Shown: positions 23,648-35,014, counted from the stretch's first letter. The stretch is DNA of 64,000 nt from Heliomarina baculiformis (GCF_019966545.1 NZ_JAIMIC010000004.1:124001-188000), one strand, 5' to 3'. Program-made: numbers and translations. The notes: generated from the sequence alone by a model not told the origin.

Positions 23648-25933
23648 TCACTCGTCGATGCGCACAGACAAAAGCACGTCGCCCTTCACGTCTTCTGCCC
23701 AGAACAGGTCGATCCGGTCATTGTTGCCACCCTGCCGGGTTTTCACATAAGGCATGCCATAAACGGTCTGATTGCTGCCGTTCTTGATCGGTCCGACCGC
23801 GACGATGGAATCGACCTGTCGCGCCTCGCCAGAAAACACCAGTTCTCCACCCAGATCGACTCGCCAGCTTTGACTGGTGGAATTCTCGCTGTGCAGTATC
23901 GGCATCGGGTTGGATACCTGTTTCGAGACTTGATGATAGGTATTACCGGTGAATGTGACGTTCTTGTTCCGGCTGAGGTCGAGCGGCGCAAAGCTGTCAT
24001 CGACCCGTTCGGCCCGCTCTATCGTGCCGTTGATCGAACGGAACTTGTTGCCGGTTATCGTCACGCCGTTCAGGAAATGCCCGCTGCCGCAGGGTTTCAC
24101 GACAATATAGCTGAACCAGCTCGCTGTATCGCTGCAAAGGCAGATATTGTCCGTGATGCTCAGCGCGCTGAAGGAAAAGCCGCTGACGAAATTCGGCTTG
24201 GCATCATGCTCGTTGGTCCATTCTATCGAACAGTTATCGATGTAATTCGCGGTGATCGTGCTGCTGTTGTAGCCGCTGGTAAGCACGATTCCGGCGCTGC
24301 GGACGCCGTTCGCCACGGTGTCACCCTGAAAGAAGTGATTGCCCGAGATGATATGGTTCGAACCGCCGAATACGGCGAAATGGCGGAAACGCGTGGCCCT
24401 GTTGTTCCGCAGCTTGATATCGTTGGAATTGCCGTTAAGTGCGATGGAAACCCGATCTTCGACATCCTTGGAATCCTCATCCGACAGGAATTGGCAATTG
24501 TCGATCAGCATTCCCTGACACCCGTCGCCAATTGATGTGATCCCCCGATCCTTGGGACGGGTGACAAAGCTGTTATGGATCAAGAAAGCAGTACCGCTGG
24601 GCGCAAGCCGGATACCGCTGGCAAGCCCGTTACATTGAAGTTCGAGTTCCGAAAGCTCGAACTTGCTCAGTTTCTCGAACCGGGAAAAATCGAGTATGTA
24701 TTTGAAATCATGAAAACTATATGTTTGAGTTCCTTCGGCCGCATAGAGTTGCGCGCTTAAGGTAACCTCTTCGGCGCCGATGTTCTTGTCCTTGACATAG
24801 ATTTCGCGCCCGACCCCGTTGCCCTCGACCAGCGCGCCCACCGGAATATTGGCGATATTGGTGACATTGGTCAGTTTCGTCGGGTTGTTCGAATCGTAAT
24901 GGGCCTGCGATGTCACCGTGTCAGTATCCCATGCCGAAGACCCATGGGCGTTGAGCTGACCATTTCGAATGACGCGGCGGGTGGCATAGCTCGACTTGTT
25001 CGGGACAGCGCCCTGCATGTCGATCGGGCCATCGATGTTAACCTTTCGCCCGCCAAGGTCGAGCGAGTCATGGTCTGCATTGTTCAGCAGCGCCTGAAAC
25101 GCTTTGCGAAAAGCCAGGTCCTCGTCGCCGAAGGCCGCGATATAGCTTGGCAGATCGTAGTTCTTTGTCAGCAGTAGCTGTCGACCGTTCGGCATGGTCA
25201 CAGTGCCTTCGAAATGCACAGGCACGTCAAAAGTCACGTCGTCCTCAAGTCGGTAAGTACCGGATGGCACCAGCACCCTGCGCCCGGCAGCGGCGTCGTT
25301 CGCAGCGGCGAAGGCAGGCGAATCGTCGGTGATCCCGTCACCCACCGCACCGAAGTCGCGCACATCCACAAGGCTCAGCATGTCGCGAATGAAATATGAC
25401 GTCACATCCTCGATCTGGATGTCATCGATCCGCACGACGCCGCCATTCGGGCCGGTCAGATCGATACCGAAGTGACCGTAGAGCGCCTCGGTTCCCCATG
25501 GCATATCGACACCGCCCCGTTCCCCGGCACCGACGATGGCGCGGACTTCGACCACGCTCCCGTAGGTGGTCAGGTTTGCCGAATTTCCTGTTTCGGTCAG
25601 GCCGTTGACGTGATTGCCGCCCGCACCACCTGCCCAGGCGGCGATCCGCACGTTGGGAAGGTTCCCGCTGATCGCTTTTACCCGCGCCCGGATTTCCAGA
25701 TAGCAGCCTGGCAACAGCGGGGTTTCCCCCATATAGCGCAGCTTTTGCGTCGCATTGGTTTTGACCAATTCAAGACAACCGGCGAAATCCGGATCCGACG
25801 GGACAAATGCCGCGTTTGCATCGTTGTCATAGGTGTCCGAACTTGGTGTGCCGTTGCCGCTGGACCAGACATCCAGCCCGCTCTCGAAAGCTGGCGGCGT
25901 GAGCAGAACGCCGTCGGTAATCGCCTTGTTCAT
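23648..25933 (-). CDS. Right-handed beta-helix protein resembling GTA head-spike fibre (GhsB)
   Basis: A 761-residue protein without a signal peptide; ATG at 25933 follows AAAGGGAAC. Residues 1-190 form a beta-rich head (MNKAITDGVLLTPPAFESGLDVWSSG-like opening, carbohydrate-binding-like fold). Residues 195-290 hold the pectate-lyase superfamily motif VRDFGAVGDGITDDSPAF. Residues 340-690 show asparagine-rich parallel beta-helix coils (ITGNKF, ITANYIDN, FTGNTY). The opening and layout recall proteins annotated as glycosyl-hydrolase-28-related in Rhodobacterales, including the head-spike fibre of the Rhodobacter capsulatus gene transfer agent, which binds the recipient's capsule. A tail-spike from a decayed prophage is the alternative. 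No other GTA or phage gene is nearby. Confidence 0.65.
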   Translation of the reverse strand: MNKAITDGVLLTPPAFESGLDVWSSGNGTPSSDTYDNDANAAFVPSDPDFAGCLELVKTNATQKLRYMGETPLLPGCYLEIRARVKAISGNLPNVRIAAWAGGAGGNHVNGLTETGNSANLTTYGSVVEVRAIVGAGERGGVDMPWGTEALYGHFGIDLTGPNGGVVRIDDIQIEDVTSYFIRDMLSLVDVRDFGAVGDGITDDSPAFAAANDAAAGRRVLVPSGTYRLEDDVTFDVPVHFEGTVTMPNGRQLLLTKNYDLPSYIAAFGDEDLAFRKAFQALLNNADHDSLDLGGRKVNIDGPIDMQGAVPNKSSYATRRVIRNGQLNAHGSSAWDTDTVTSQAHYDSNNPTKLTNVTNIANIPVGALVEGNGVGREIYVKDKNIGAEEVTLSAQLYAAEGTQTYSFHDFKYILDFSRFEKLSKFELSELELQCNGLASGIRLAPSGTAFLIHNSFVTRPKDRGITSIGDGCQGMLIDNCQFLSDEDSKDVEDRVSIALNGNSNDIKLRNNRATRFRHFAVFGGSNHIISGNHFFQGDTVANGVRSAGIVLTSGYNSSTITANYIDNCSIEWTNEHDAKPNFVSGFSFSALSITDNICLCSDTASWFSYIVVKPCGSGHFLNGVTITGNKFRSINGTIERAERVDDSFAPLDLSRNKNVTFTGNTYHQVSKQVSNPMPILHSENSTSQSWRVDLGGELVFSGEARQVDSIVAVGPIKNGSNQTVYGMPYVKTRQGGNNDRIDLFWAEDVKGDVLLSVRIDE

Positions 25934-26071
25934 CGAGTTCCCTTTCCCGAAAGAGTCGGCCCCGGGATCATGGTCATTGCCATGTGGCATGCAGGCCGGT
26001 TCCGATTGCGGGACCGGACCTAGGGAAAAAGAATTAAAGGCGGTTCACAGCACCGTTACGGTACCGCAGTC

Positions 26072-26473
26072 TCAGGCACTGGCTTGGGGCAGTTTCACAA
26101 GTTCTACCGCGTTGATCTTCCAGCCGTTTTCCTGCTGGATCATCTGGTAGTCCAGCATATGCAGGCGGCCTTCACCATCTCTCACCTGAACCCTCTGCCA
26201 AAGCGCACCGTTTTCTTCGTGCAGATCAAGGAAGCGGATATCGGCCGGTCGATGCACCATCGGATAACCGTTGGTGACCATGCGGCCAAAATTCTCGGGC
26301 GTGCGAAAGATGTCTTGGATGCCGGGGCTGGCATAGGAAAAAGCCCTGTTGAAATCATCGGCCTTGAAGGCATCGAGCTGGGCACCGATGGTGGCCTCGA
26401 TGTCCTTGCTCTGGGCGGCCAGGGGGCTGGCAAGCCCGATGACAAACCCTATCAGTATCAGGAAATAGCGCAT
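26072..26473 (-). CDS. DUF4864 secreted protein
   Basis: A 133-residue protein with a signal peptide (MRYFLILIGFVIGLASPLAA) and a single DUF4864 domain. Motifs are IEATIGAQLDAFKADDFNRAFSYAS, IQDIFRTPENFGRMV and YPMVHRP, and it ends QQENGWKINAVELV, the NTF2-like arrangement. It should act in the periplasm. Nothing is known of the function of this family. It sits between the beta-helix gene and lysS and is probably transcribed alone. Confidence 0.8.
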   Translation of the reverse strand: MRYFLILIGFVIGLASPLAAQSKDIEATIGAQLDAFKADDFNRAFSYASPGIQDIFRTPENFGRMVTNGYPMVHRPADIRFLDLHEENGALWQRVQVRDGEGRLHMLDYQMIQQENGWKINAVELVKLPQASA

Positions 26474-26562
26474 ATTGTCCTCCTTGTCGGTAAGGAGGGT
26501 ACGTCCGGCGGCAGAACATGGATCAGAATCCGATGCGCGATGCCGCCGGTACCTTTGCCAGA

Positions 26563-28137
26563 TCAGGCCAATTCGCCAGCCAGTGCCTTGTCGATCAGCG
26601 CGATGGTTTCATCGACACCGTACAGCGCGATGAAACCGCCAAAGCGCGGTCCCTGGCTCGCACCCAACAGTACTTCGTAAAGCGCCGTGAACCAGCCGCG
26701 CATCGGATCGAACCTCTCGCGACCGACGGCATAGACGATCGACTGCAGCGCCTCGTCATCCTGCGGACCTTCGTAGGCGGCCAGTTCGGACCGAAGCGCT
26801 TCAAGCGCCTCGCGTTCCTGATCTGTCGGCGCGCGGTACTTGCGCGTGGGTTTTACGAAGTCATTGAAATAGCGAATGGCAAATCCGGCGGCATTATCCA
26901 GATCCGGATGGCTTTCGGCGGAGGCCTCAGGCGCATAGCGGTTGATAAAGCCCCAGAGCTGAGCCTTGTCCTGCGCCCCGGAAACCGAAGCAAGGTTAAG
27001 CAGCATGGCAAACGGCACGACCAGCGTCGATTCCGGGACATTACCGCCATGGATGTGCCAGACCGGGTTATTCAACTGCGCCTTAAGATCCTGCGTCGGG
27101 TAGGCCCGCAACTGCTGGTGATATTCGTCCACCGCTTTCGGGATCACGTCGAAATACATGCGCTTGGCCGTCTTGGGCTTTTGGTACATGAAATAGGACA
27201 GGGATTCCGTGCTCGCGTAGGTCAGCCATTCGTCGATGCTGACGCCGTTGCCCGAAGACTTCGAAATCTTCTGGCCGTTTTCGTCAAGGAACAGCTCGTA
27301 AGTGAAATGCTCAGGTGCCTTAGCGCCCAGCGTCCGGCAGATGCCATCATAGATCGGCGTATTGGTCGAGTGATCCTTGCCATACATCTCGAAATCGACG
27401 CCAAGCGCGGCCCATCGGGCACCGAAATCCGGCTTCCATTGCAGTTTCACATTGCCGCCAGTGACGGGCAGGGTCCATTCGCGCCCTTCCTCGTCGTCAA
27501 AGGTGATCGTGCCGTTCTTGGCGTTCACCTCTTTCATCGGCACGTAAAGCACCCGGCCGGTTTCCGGATGGATCGGCAGGAAGATCGAATAGGTCTGCTG
27601 ACGCTCCTCGCGCAGCGACTTCAGCATGATTTTCATCAGGTCTTCATAGCGCTCTGCCGCAAGCAGCAGCACCTCGTCGAACTGACCAGAGCGATAGAAT
27701 TCGGTGGCTGAAATGAATTCGTATTCGAACCCGAAAGTATCGAGGAACCGCCGCAGCATCGCGTTGTTATGATGGCCAAAGCTTTCGTATTCGCCGAACG
27801 GATCGGGGACCGTGGTCAGGGGTTCCTGCAGGTGTTCCTTCAGCTTTTCCTGATTGGGCACGTTGCCCGGCACCTTGCGCATCCCGTCGAGGTCGTCGGA
27901 AAAACAGATCAGCTTGGTCGGGATGTCGGAAATCTCTTCAAAGGCGCGCTTGATCATTGTCGTCCGCGCGACTTCGCCAAAGGTGCCGATATGGGGCAGA
28001 CCGCTTGGGCCATAGCCTGTTTCAAAAAGCACATAGCCCTTTTCGGGTGGCGCTTTTTCATACCGTTTGAGCACCCGGCGTGCCTCTTCAAAAGGCCAGG
28101 CTTTCGAGGCAAGTGCCGCGTCGCGTGTCTCAGACAT
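26563..28137 (-). CDS. lysS: Class I lysyl-tRNA synthetase
   Basis: A 524-residue class I LysRS, the archaeal-type enzyme found in alphaproteobacteria and spirochaetes and unrelated to the usual class II form. The HIGH motif reads [10 protein letters not shown] (about residues 47-56) and the KMSKS loop [10 protein letters not shown] (about 291-300); both lie in a Rossmann fold. The ATG at 28137 gives the normal start [19 protein letters not shown]. It attaches lysine to tRNA-Lys. The gene is single and divergent from the TerB-like gene at 28261. Confidence 0.95.
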   Translation of the reverse strand: MSETRDAALASKAWPFEEARRVLKRYEKAPPEKGYVLFETGYGPSGLPHIGTFGEVARTTMIKRAFEEISDIPTKLICFSDDLDGMRKVPGNVPNQEKLKEHLQEPLTTVPDPFGEYESFGHHNNAMLRRFLDTFGFEYEFISATEFYRSGQFDEVLLLAAERYEDLMKIMLKSLREERQQTYSIFLPIHPETGRVLYVPMKEVNAKNGTITFDDEEGREWTLPVTGGNVKLQWKPDFGARWAALGVDFEMYGKDHSTNTPIYDGICRTLGAKAPEHFTYELFLDENGQKISKSSGNGVSIDEWLTYASTESLSYFMYQKPKTAKRMYFDVIPKAVDEYHQQLRAYPTQDLKAQLNNPVWHIHGGNVPESTLVVPFAMLLNLASVSGAQDKAQLWGFINRYAPEASAESHPDLDNAAGFAIRYFNDFVKPTRKYRAPTDQEREALEALRSELAAYEGPQDDEALQSIVYAVGRERFDPMRGWFTALYEVLLGASQGPRFGGFIALYGVDETIALIDKALAGELA

Positions 28138-28260
28138 GGTGCTCTCCGGGTTCTGCGGTCGCACACCCCGCGCGACCTGACGCCGCTACCTATTGTGCTG
28201 GACCAATGGCGTCAATATTCTGCATCACAGCGAAAACCGCGTAACAAGGAATGCATCATC

Positions 28261-28683
28261 GTGGACAATTCTGAAAACCACCCGCTCAGTTCGCAGGACT
28301 GTCTGCTCGCCCTGATGATCGCAGTCTCAGCGTCGGACGGGAACATTAGAACGGCAGAACTGGTCAAAATCCAGTCTGCGGTGAACCTCTTGCCGGTCTT
28401 TTCGGGCTATGACGATGACCGGATCAATTCGATCACCCAGATCGTCTTTGACCTCTTCGAGCAGGAAGACGGGCTTGATGCCCTGTTTGGCCTGATCCGC
28501 GACAACCTGCCGGAACGCCTGTTCGAAACCGGTTACGCGCTGGCTTGCGATGTGGCGGCGGCAGACGGCACCCTTGCTGAACCGGAACTGCGCCTGCTTG
28601 AGGAAATGCGTTATGAACTCAATATCGATCGGCTGCACGCGGCGGCCATCGAACGCGGTGCGCGTGCCCGTCACCTGACCTAA
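28261..28683 (+). CDS. TerB-like protein
   Basis: A 140-residue all-helical protein of the TerB/tellurite-resistance superfamily: two repeated segments, ALMIAVSASDGNIRTAELVKI and ACDVAAADGTLAEPELRLL, each carry the acidic D-G-x-x-x-x-E pattern thought to bind metal. GTG at 28261 is the likely start with AAGGA ten bases upstream; an ATG at 28251 is out of frame. These proteins are linked to stress or membrane-surveillance complexes but are mostly uncharacterised. It ends two bases before the convergent dacB stop. Confidence 0.82.
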   Translation: MDNSENHPLSSQDCLLALMIAVSASDGNIRTAELVKIQSAVNLLPVFSGYDDDRINSITQIVFDLFEQEDGLDALFGLIRDNLPERLFETGYALACDVAAADGTLAEPELRLLEEMRYELNIDRLHAAAIERGARARHLT

Positions 28684-28685
28684 AG

Positions 28686-30188
28686 TCAGCTGCTCCCGTA
28701 GAGAGCGCCCCAGCGGGCGATCAGCTTTTGCTGGAACATGCGCGCGCGACCGTTCCAATGGCGCGCGCCTCTGGGCCTTTCACGCTCTTCCCGCGACAGA
28801 CTCGCACGTATCTTGCTGTCTGCGGCAAAGATTGCGAATGCCAGCTCGGTGCCGTCAGCCGCGGTAATGAACCCGCCCAGTCCCGAGACGAAGTTCAGTG
28901 TGCCGGTCTTGGCCTGCACCTTGATCGGGGAGGATTTGACCAGCCGCCCCTTGGAATCGAGCACCGGTATCGACTTCAGCAGCGGAAGCAGAATCCCCGT
29001 GCGCCGCGCCTCGACCAAAGCGGCAACAAGATCCTCGGGCGTCATGCGTGAATCGTCACCCAGGCCCGAATGATCCTCGAGCATCGTGTTCTTCATGCCG
29101 AAACGCTCAGAGGCCCATCGGCTCATCTTCTCGGCAGAAGCTTTCATCGAGGCAGGCGGTTTGCCCAGTAACTGCGCACTCGTCGTCATCCCGATCATTT
29201 CGGCGGTCAGATTGTTGGAATACTTGAGCATGTTGCGCAGCAACAGCGGCAGGGGGGCGCTGCTGTTCTCGGCCAGAACTTCCGTGCCTTCCAAGCCGAT
29301 TCCCGCGATCCGCGCAGGTGGCAGGACAATGCCATTGGCGCGGGCGAGTGTGCGGAACACATCCCCGGCATAGGCGCCCGGTCGACGAACCGGCAGCCAG
29401 CGCGCACCGCCGTTGCCAAGCGCCCCGCGCGCTACGGTCCAGCTGTCTTTGCCGCCGCTGTCGGCATAGGTGTAAACAGGAATGGAACGGTCGACCACTT
29501 TCATGACCGCCATCTGAACATCGGGACGATAGCGCTCGGTTCGGGCATCCATCGTGACGTTGTATCCGCCCGACACCGCTTTCCATTCGAAATGCACCCG
29601 GTTGAAATTCAGTGCGATCCCCGACACGGCAGGGCTGTACCCCACCTGATCGGGCTGTCCTTCGTCTATGCTGCGTGTATAGGGCAGGGCGGCGTCATCG
29701 ACGATGAACTCGCCCCGTACCTCGCGCAGCCCCAGCTTTTTGAGATCGGCCGCAAGACGGGCCAGCGCATCGGTCGTCAATGTCGGATCACCGCCGCCGC
29801 GCAGCACCAGATCACCGGCCAGAACGCCGTTCTCAAGCCTGCCCCGGGCGAGAACCTGCGTTTTGAACCGATATTCGGGGCCAAGCGTTTCCAGCGCGTA
29901 AAGTGTCGTCAGCGCCTTGGCGACGCTGGCTGGCGGCAACCCGGTGCTGCCCTGCACCGATTCAAGGATCAAACCGCTTTTCACATCCGCAACGGACCAC
30001 GCCAGATCGCCGCTGATCCCAGCGGTTTCCAGCAAATCCTCGGGGCGTTCGAAATAGGGCAGCCGATCTTTCTGACCGCGCAGATGCGGGCGAAGCGAGC
30101 GCGCCGGGGCACCGGCAAAAGCCTGTCCGGTCGCTGCCACGGCGCCAAGACCGGCAAGAAGGGATCGACGCGAAATATTCCTCAGCAT
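28686..30188 (-). CDS. dacB: D-alanyl-D-alanine carboxypeptidase/endopeptidase, PBP4 type
   Basis: A peptidase-S13 protein of about 500 residues that trims D-Ala and cuts cross-links in peptidoglycan in the periplasm. The catalytic motifs are PASVAKALT (SxxK, about residue 86), KYSNNLTAEM (SxN, about 325) and QAKTGTLNFVSGLGG (KTG, about 433). The start at 30188 yields a twin-arginine-like signal peptide, NISRRSLLAGLGAVAATG; an in-frame ATG at 30209 is also possible. The large insert between SxxK and SxN is typical of PBP4. The gene stands alone between a TerB-like gene and nadD. Confidence 0.92.
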   Translation of the reverse strand: MLRNISRRSLLAGLGAVAATGQAFAGAPARSLRPHLRGQKDRLPYFERPEDLLETAGISGDLAWSVADVKSGLILESVQGSTGLPPASVAKALTTLYALETLGPEYRFKTQVLARGRLENGVLAGDLVLRGGGDPTLTTDALARLAADLKKLGLREVRGEFIVDDAALPYTRSIDEGQPDQVGYSPAVSGIALNFNRVHFEWKAVSGGYNVTMDARTERYRPDVQMAVMKVVDRSIPVYTYADSGGKDSWTVARGALGNGGARWLPVRRPGAYAGDVFRTLARANGIVLPPARIAGIGLEGTEVLAENSSAPLPLLLRNMLKYSNNLTAEMIGMTTSAQLLGKPPASMKASAEKMSRWASERFGMKNTMLEDHSGLGDDSRMTPEDLVAALVEARRTGILLPLLKSIPVLDSKGRLVKSSPIKVQAKTGTLNFVSGLGGFITAADGTELAFAIFAADSKIRASLSREERERPRGARHWNGRARMFQQKLIARWGALYGSS

Positions 30189-30365
30189 GCCGATACTTAA
30201 CCTCACCATTTGTTCCGGGACAAGCAGGATATGTTTGCTTTTTTAACGGCTGTGACCCGCGGTCATCGCCACCGCCGAGCGCTGTGGGTAAACGTCCTGA
30301 CATCCAGCTTGCCTCAAAGCTTTAAACTATTGACGCGAAAAGCTTAAATTCCAAATCACTAAAGG

Positions 30366-30974
30366 CTAAGATGCCGACGACCAGTCGCCTCTTGCACGGA
30401 TCGCGCTGGAACTAAGCGCCATCATCGGCACGTTCACGAAACACCAGGCTGGCGGCAGCGAATGGGCAAGCAAATGGCTTGCCGCCGGGCTGATCCGATA
30501 CTGCGCATAGATGCGCGCGGCGGGCGACATCCGGGCCGAAATCCGGTCACCGGGTCGGGCGAGCACACCCACTGGCACCGTATCCATGATCTGCCGCCAA
30601 TCCTGCCAAAGGTGAAACTGCGCCAGATTATCCGCCCCCATCAGCCAGACAAAGCGCACGCCCCGATACTGGCTGCGCAGGGCGGTCACGGTCTCGGCGG
30701 TTGCGCGGGTGCCCAGCTTTGCTTCGATATCGGTGATATCGACGCGGGGGTGTTTCATGATCGCCCGACAGGCGGCCATTCTGCGATCCAGCGGTGCAGG
30801 ACCGCGCGGCTTGAGAGGGTTGCCCGGCGAGACAAGCCACCAGACCCGATCCAGCCCAAAGCGCGTCAGGGCCTGCCGCGTGATATGCACATGGCCTTCG
30901 TGCGGCGGATCAAAAGATCCGCCGAACAGGCCGATGGTCTGGCCCGGTCTCGCGAAAGGTATCGATGTGGACAC
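30366..30974 (-). CDS. nadD: Nicotinate-nucleotide adenylyltransferase
   Basis: A 202-residue enzyme making nicotinate adenine dinucleotide from NaMN and ATP in NAD synthesis. The nucleotidyltransferase motif [18 protein letters not shown] lies at residues 15-32, and the C-terminal ATP loop reads [10 protein letters not shown]. The start is GTG at 30974, with GGGGA five bases upstream. In many alphaproteobacteria nadD neighbours rsfS and proA; those are not adjacent here. Confidence 0.93.
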   Translation of the reverse strand: MSTSIPFARPGQTIGLFGGSFDPPHEGHVHITRQALTRFGLDRVWWLVSPGNPLKPRGPAPLDRRMAACRAIMKHPRVDITDIEAKLGTRATAETVTALRSQYRGVRFVWLMGADNLAQFHLWQDWRQIMDTVPVGVLARPGDRISARMSPAARIYAQYRISPAASHLLAHSLPPAWCFVNVPMMALSSSAIRARGDWSSAS

Positions 30975-31174
30975 GGCGTTCCCCGGATGAACGTCCCTTG
31001 TTCTGGCGTGGCGCGTAGGATTGTCAATGGGTTGAAAGCGGTATTGCTACCGCCCGGCAAAATTCCGAAACGCTTCCAGCGGCTGAATTTGGGGTTTTGA
31101 CGCCTCGCCATGATCCCGGTAAACTCCCGGTACGCAATGAGTGTGGCGCGAGACCGCCCAGACCGGAGCCCGAA

Positions 31175-31954
31175 ATGGACACTGCAGCCGACAATTCCGC
31201 CGCCCTCGCGATACGAGATTCCGCCTGCGATGACCTGATCGCCAGGCTGGAGGACGAGGCTGCGGCGTCCGATGCGACCACCGCTGAAATCGCACCTTTC
31301 GTAAAAGAACTCTTTGCGCGCTATTTCGATGCCAGCCAGAAAAAGAACGAACCCGCCGAGGTCGCAAGCGCCAAGATATCCAAGATGGTCGGCAAACAGG
31401 CGCGAAAGAAATTCGCGATCTCCTCGGAACCCGCGCCGACGCCCGAACCCGAGGCCGAAACCGCCTTTGCCGGGCAGGTGGCGGGCAAAACCTCTGGCAT
31501 AGACCGTAAGATCCTGAACATCCTTACAGAGGTCTCGGCGCATTTCGGCGAACCTATCACCATTCTGTCGGGCCAGCGCAGCAAGCCGCAACAGGTTCAA
31601 GCCCTGTACACCAACTGGCAAAGCCATCTGCGACGCGGCAAGGACAACGCCTATCTCGCCAAGAACGAGAAATTGCGCGAACAGCTCGACATCCTGAAAC
31701 AGGAAAAGAACAAGGAAAAGTTCGTCGCCCTGCTAAACAAAAGCGCGGATTTCTCGGCGCTCAGCCGGCATATCGAGGGAAACGAAGTCGATCTGGCAGC
31801 AAATACGGATCCTGATATCGTCGCGGCGCTGGCGACTTGTCTCAACCACAGTGCAGGGCGCAATTCCGAAGGGGCGCGGTGTCACCACTTTGACAACAGC
31901 AAAGCAGTCTGGCCGATCACCGAAAGCACCCGCGCCAAGTGGAAGACCCCGTAG
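31175..31954 (+). CDS. Protein with a cryptic M15-like (D-Ala-D-Ala peptidase) domain
   Basis: A 259-residue protein; ATG at 31175 follows GGAG at good spacing. Residues 1-120 are charged, rich in Ala, Glu and Pro and probably unstructured. From about residue 120 the pattern VSAHFGEPITILSGQRS, then SRHIEGNEVDL (about 196-206) and a later CHHF (about 235), resembles the zinc-binding H-x-x-G-x-x-x-D and distal His of M15/VanY-type peptidases. The loop between them is longer than usual. No signal peptide is visible, so the site of action is unclear. Without structure comparison the zinc assignment is tentative. Confidence 0.55.
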   Translation: MDTAADNSAALAIRDSACDDLIARLEDEAAASDATTAEIAPFVKELFARYFDASQKKNEPAEVASAKISKMVGKQARKKFAISSEPAPTPEPEAETAFAGQVAGKTSGIDRKILNILTEVSAHFGEPITILSGQRSKPQQVQALYTNWQSHLRRGKDNAYLAKNEKLREQLDILKQEKNKEKFVALLNKSADFSALSRHIEGNEVDLAANTDPDIVAALATCLNHSAGRNSEGARCHHFDNSKAVWPITESTRAKWKTP

Positions 31955-32028
31955 CAAGCCGCGTTGCAGGGGCGCACGATATCCACTAGAAGCGCGCGAA
32001 ACCTCATTCAAACGAACGGAATCCAGTC

Positions 32029-33684
<1,656 letters not shown>

Positions 33685-33691
33685 AGCGAAT

Positions 33692-33717
33692 GCGGGATGG
33701 CGGAAACGCCGTCCCGC
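33692..33717 (+). terminator. Hairpin with GAAA tetraloop after ettA
   Basis: GCGGGATGGCG (33692-33702) pairs with CGCCGTCCCGC (33707-33717) with one G-U pair around a GAAA tetraloop. There is no T-run, so it may be a stability element or a weak terminator. Confidence 0.45.
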
Positions 33718-33779
33718 CCTAACTGGAGGGCTGAGCGCTGGTCGGCCCGCCGCGCAGCCCAATCCAGAGGTTCTTTTCA

Positions 33780-34490
33780 TTGATTTCTTTTTTGCGCGAC
33801 ATTTTCCACCGCTTCGAAGCCGTCACTCTTGCTTCCCTTGTGATCATCGCTGGCGCCATCTGGGCCTTTGGCGCACTGGCATCCGAAATGATCGAGGGCG
33901 ACCTCGAAGCGTTCGACCGCACGATACTGGTCGCGTTGCGCAACCCTGCTGATCTGTCCGATCCCATCGGCCCTCGCGCGGTCGAGGTGATGATGCGCGA
34001 TCTGACCGCGCTCGGCGGCATCACCGTGCTCAGCATCCTCACGATCTCCGTCATCCTGTTTCTGGCGCTCAAGGGCAACCGGCGTTCAGCCGGTATCGTC
34101 GCGGTAGCGATCGCTGGCGGTCAGGGGTTGTCACATCTGTCAAAGATGCTGTTCAGCCGCCCGCGTCCCGATCTGGTGCCTCACGGGGTCGAGGTCGCGA
34201 CCGCTTCCTTCCCATCGGGCCATTCGATGATGGCGGCAGTGACCTATCTGACGCTGGCCGTGATGTTGGCGCGGGTGGAACCCCGACCCAGGATCAAGGT
34301 GCTCTACGTGGCGCTGGCCGTGTGCCTCACTGCGGCGGTCGGATGCAGCCGCGTCTATCTGGGGGTGCACTGGCCCTCCGACGTGCTTGCCGGGTGGGCC
34401 GCTGGCGCAGGCTGGGCGCTTGCCTGGCTTATGCTGGCAAGCTGGTTGGCGTCCAAAGGCGAAATCGAACCGGACCGGAAAGCCGCCTGA
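33780..34490 (+). CDS. PAP2-family membrane phosphatase
   Basis: A 236-residue membrane protein of the PAP2 superfamily, which removes phosphate from lipid or isoprenoid phosphates. The start is TTG at 33780, with AGAGG nine bases upstream. Catalytic motifs are KMLFSRPRPD (C1), ASFPSGHSMMAA (C2, about residue 146) and SRVYLGVHWPSDVLAG (C3, about 187). Six membrane segments are visible. It could recycle undecaprenyl pyrophosphate or dephosphorylate phosphatidate. Its neighbours give no further hint. Confidence 0.9.
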   Translation: MISFLRDIFHRFEAVTLASLVIIAGAIWAFGALASEMIEGDLEAFDRTILVALRNPADLSDPIGPRAVEVMMRDLTALGGITVLSILTISVILFLALKGNRRSAGIVAVAIAGGQGLSHLSKMLFSRPRPDLVPHGVEVATASFPSGHSMMAAVTYLTLAVMLARVEPRPRIKVLYVALAVCLTAAVGCSRVYLGVHWPSDVLAGWAAGAGWALAWLMLASWLASKGEIEPDRKAA

Positions 34491-34505
34491 GAACGCGGCC
34501 CCGTT

Positions 34506-34970
34506 TCAGGCCGCCATCTGCGCTTCGGCATCTTCGCGGTGGATGGAGGAATACGCCCAACCCTCGGGTGTGACGGCAAGATCCCGCTCAACTGGTGCAA
34601 ACCAGCAACGACGCACGGCATCGGCATAATCGACGATGCTGGTGAGTTCCTGCATGTTAGCGCCCGGAGTCCAGATGTTTCGTGTCTCGGTCTCGATATC
34701 CAGAACGGCCGAGGCAAAGCGGTTCTTGATGGTCTGCCAGCGGATCGCAAAATTGCTGTCATCAGCGGGCAAGGTCCAGACGCAGAGCAATTGATCGGGC
34801 AGCGCAACGCAAGCATCTGAATAAAATGGCATTTTCTGCCCGGTAAAGCGGATGGCTGCGCGCAGCGCGTCATACTTGTCGGTCAGTGTGAAGCCAGCGT
34901 CGCCCCGCAAGGTGAACGTCAGGGAGGCCGTTTTACCGGCGGGGGAGGGGCGCGTAAGCTGCATCATCAC
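34506..34970 (-). CDS. RAYT/Y1-transposase-like protein lacking the HUH motif
   Basis: A 154-residue protein whose layout follows REP-associated tyrosine transposases: a ferredoxin-like start, YDALRAAIRFT, then a strand ACVALPDQLLCVWTLPADDSNF, IRWQTIKNRFAS, an IWTPG segment and VDYADAVRRCWF, ending WAYSSIHRE. In active RAYTs the strand reads LPDHLHCVWTLP; here the metal-binding His-x-His has become Gln-x-Leu, so nicking activity should be lost. The reading frame is intact, which argues for a domesticated nucleic-acid-binding role. No REP-like repeats were noticed around it. Conserved paralogues elsewhere would support domestication. Confidence 0.65.
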   Translation of the reverse strand: MMMQLTRPSPAGKTASLTFTLRGDAGFTLTDKYDALRAAIRFTGQKMPFYSDACVALPDQLLCVWTLPADDSNFAIRWQTIKNRFASAVLDIETETRNIWTPGANMQELTSIVDYADAVRRCWFAPVERDLAVTPEGWAYSSIHREDAEAQMAA

Positions 34971-35014
34971 TAGAATCGTCCATGTTGATAGTTAAAGATA
35001 GGTTAATTTTTCAC

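Noticed and set aside
23648-25933. Prophage tail-spike gene
   Set aside because: No capsid, portal, terminase, lysis or integrase gene lies near, and the protein head domain fits the Rhodobacterales GTA spike better. Not fully excluded.
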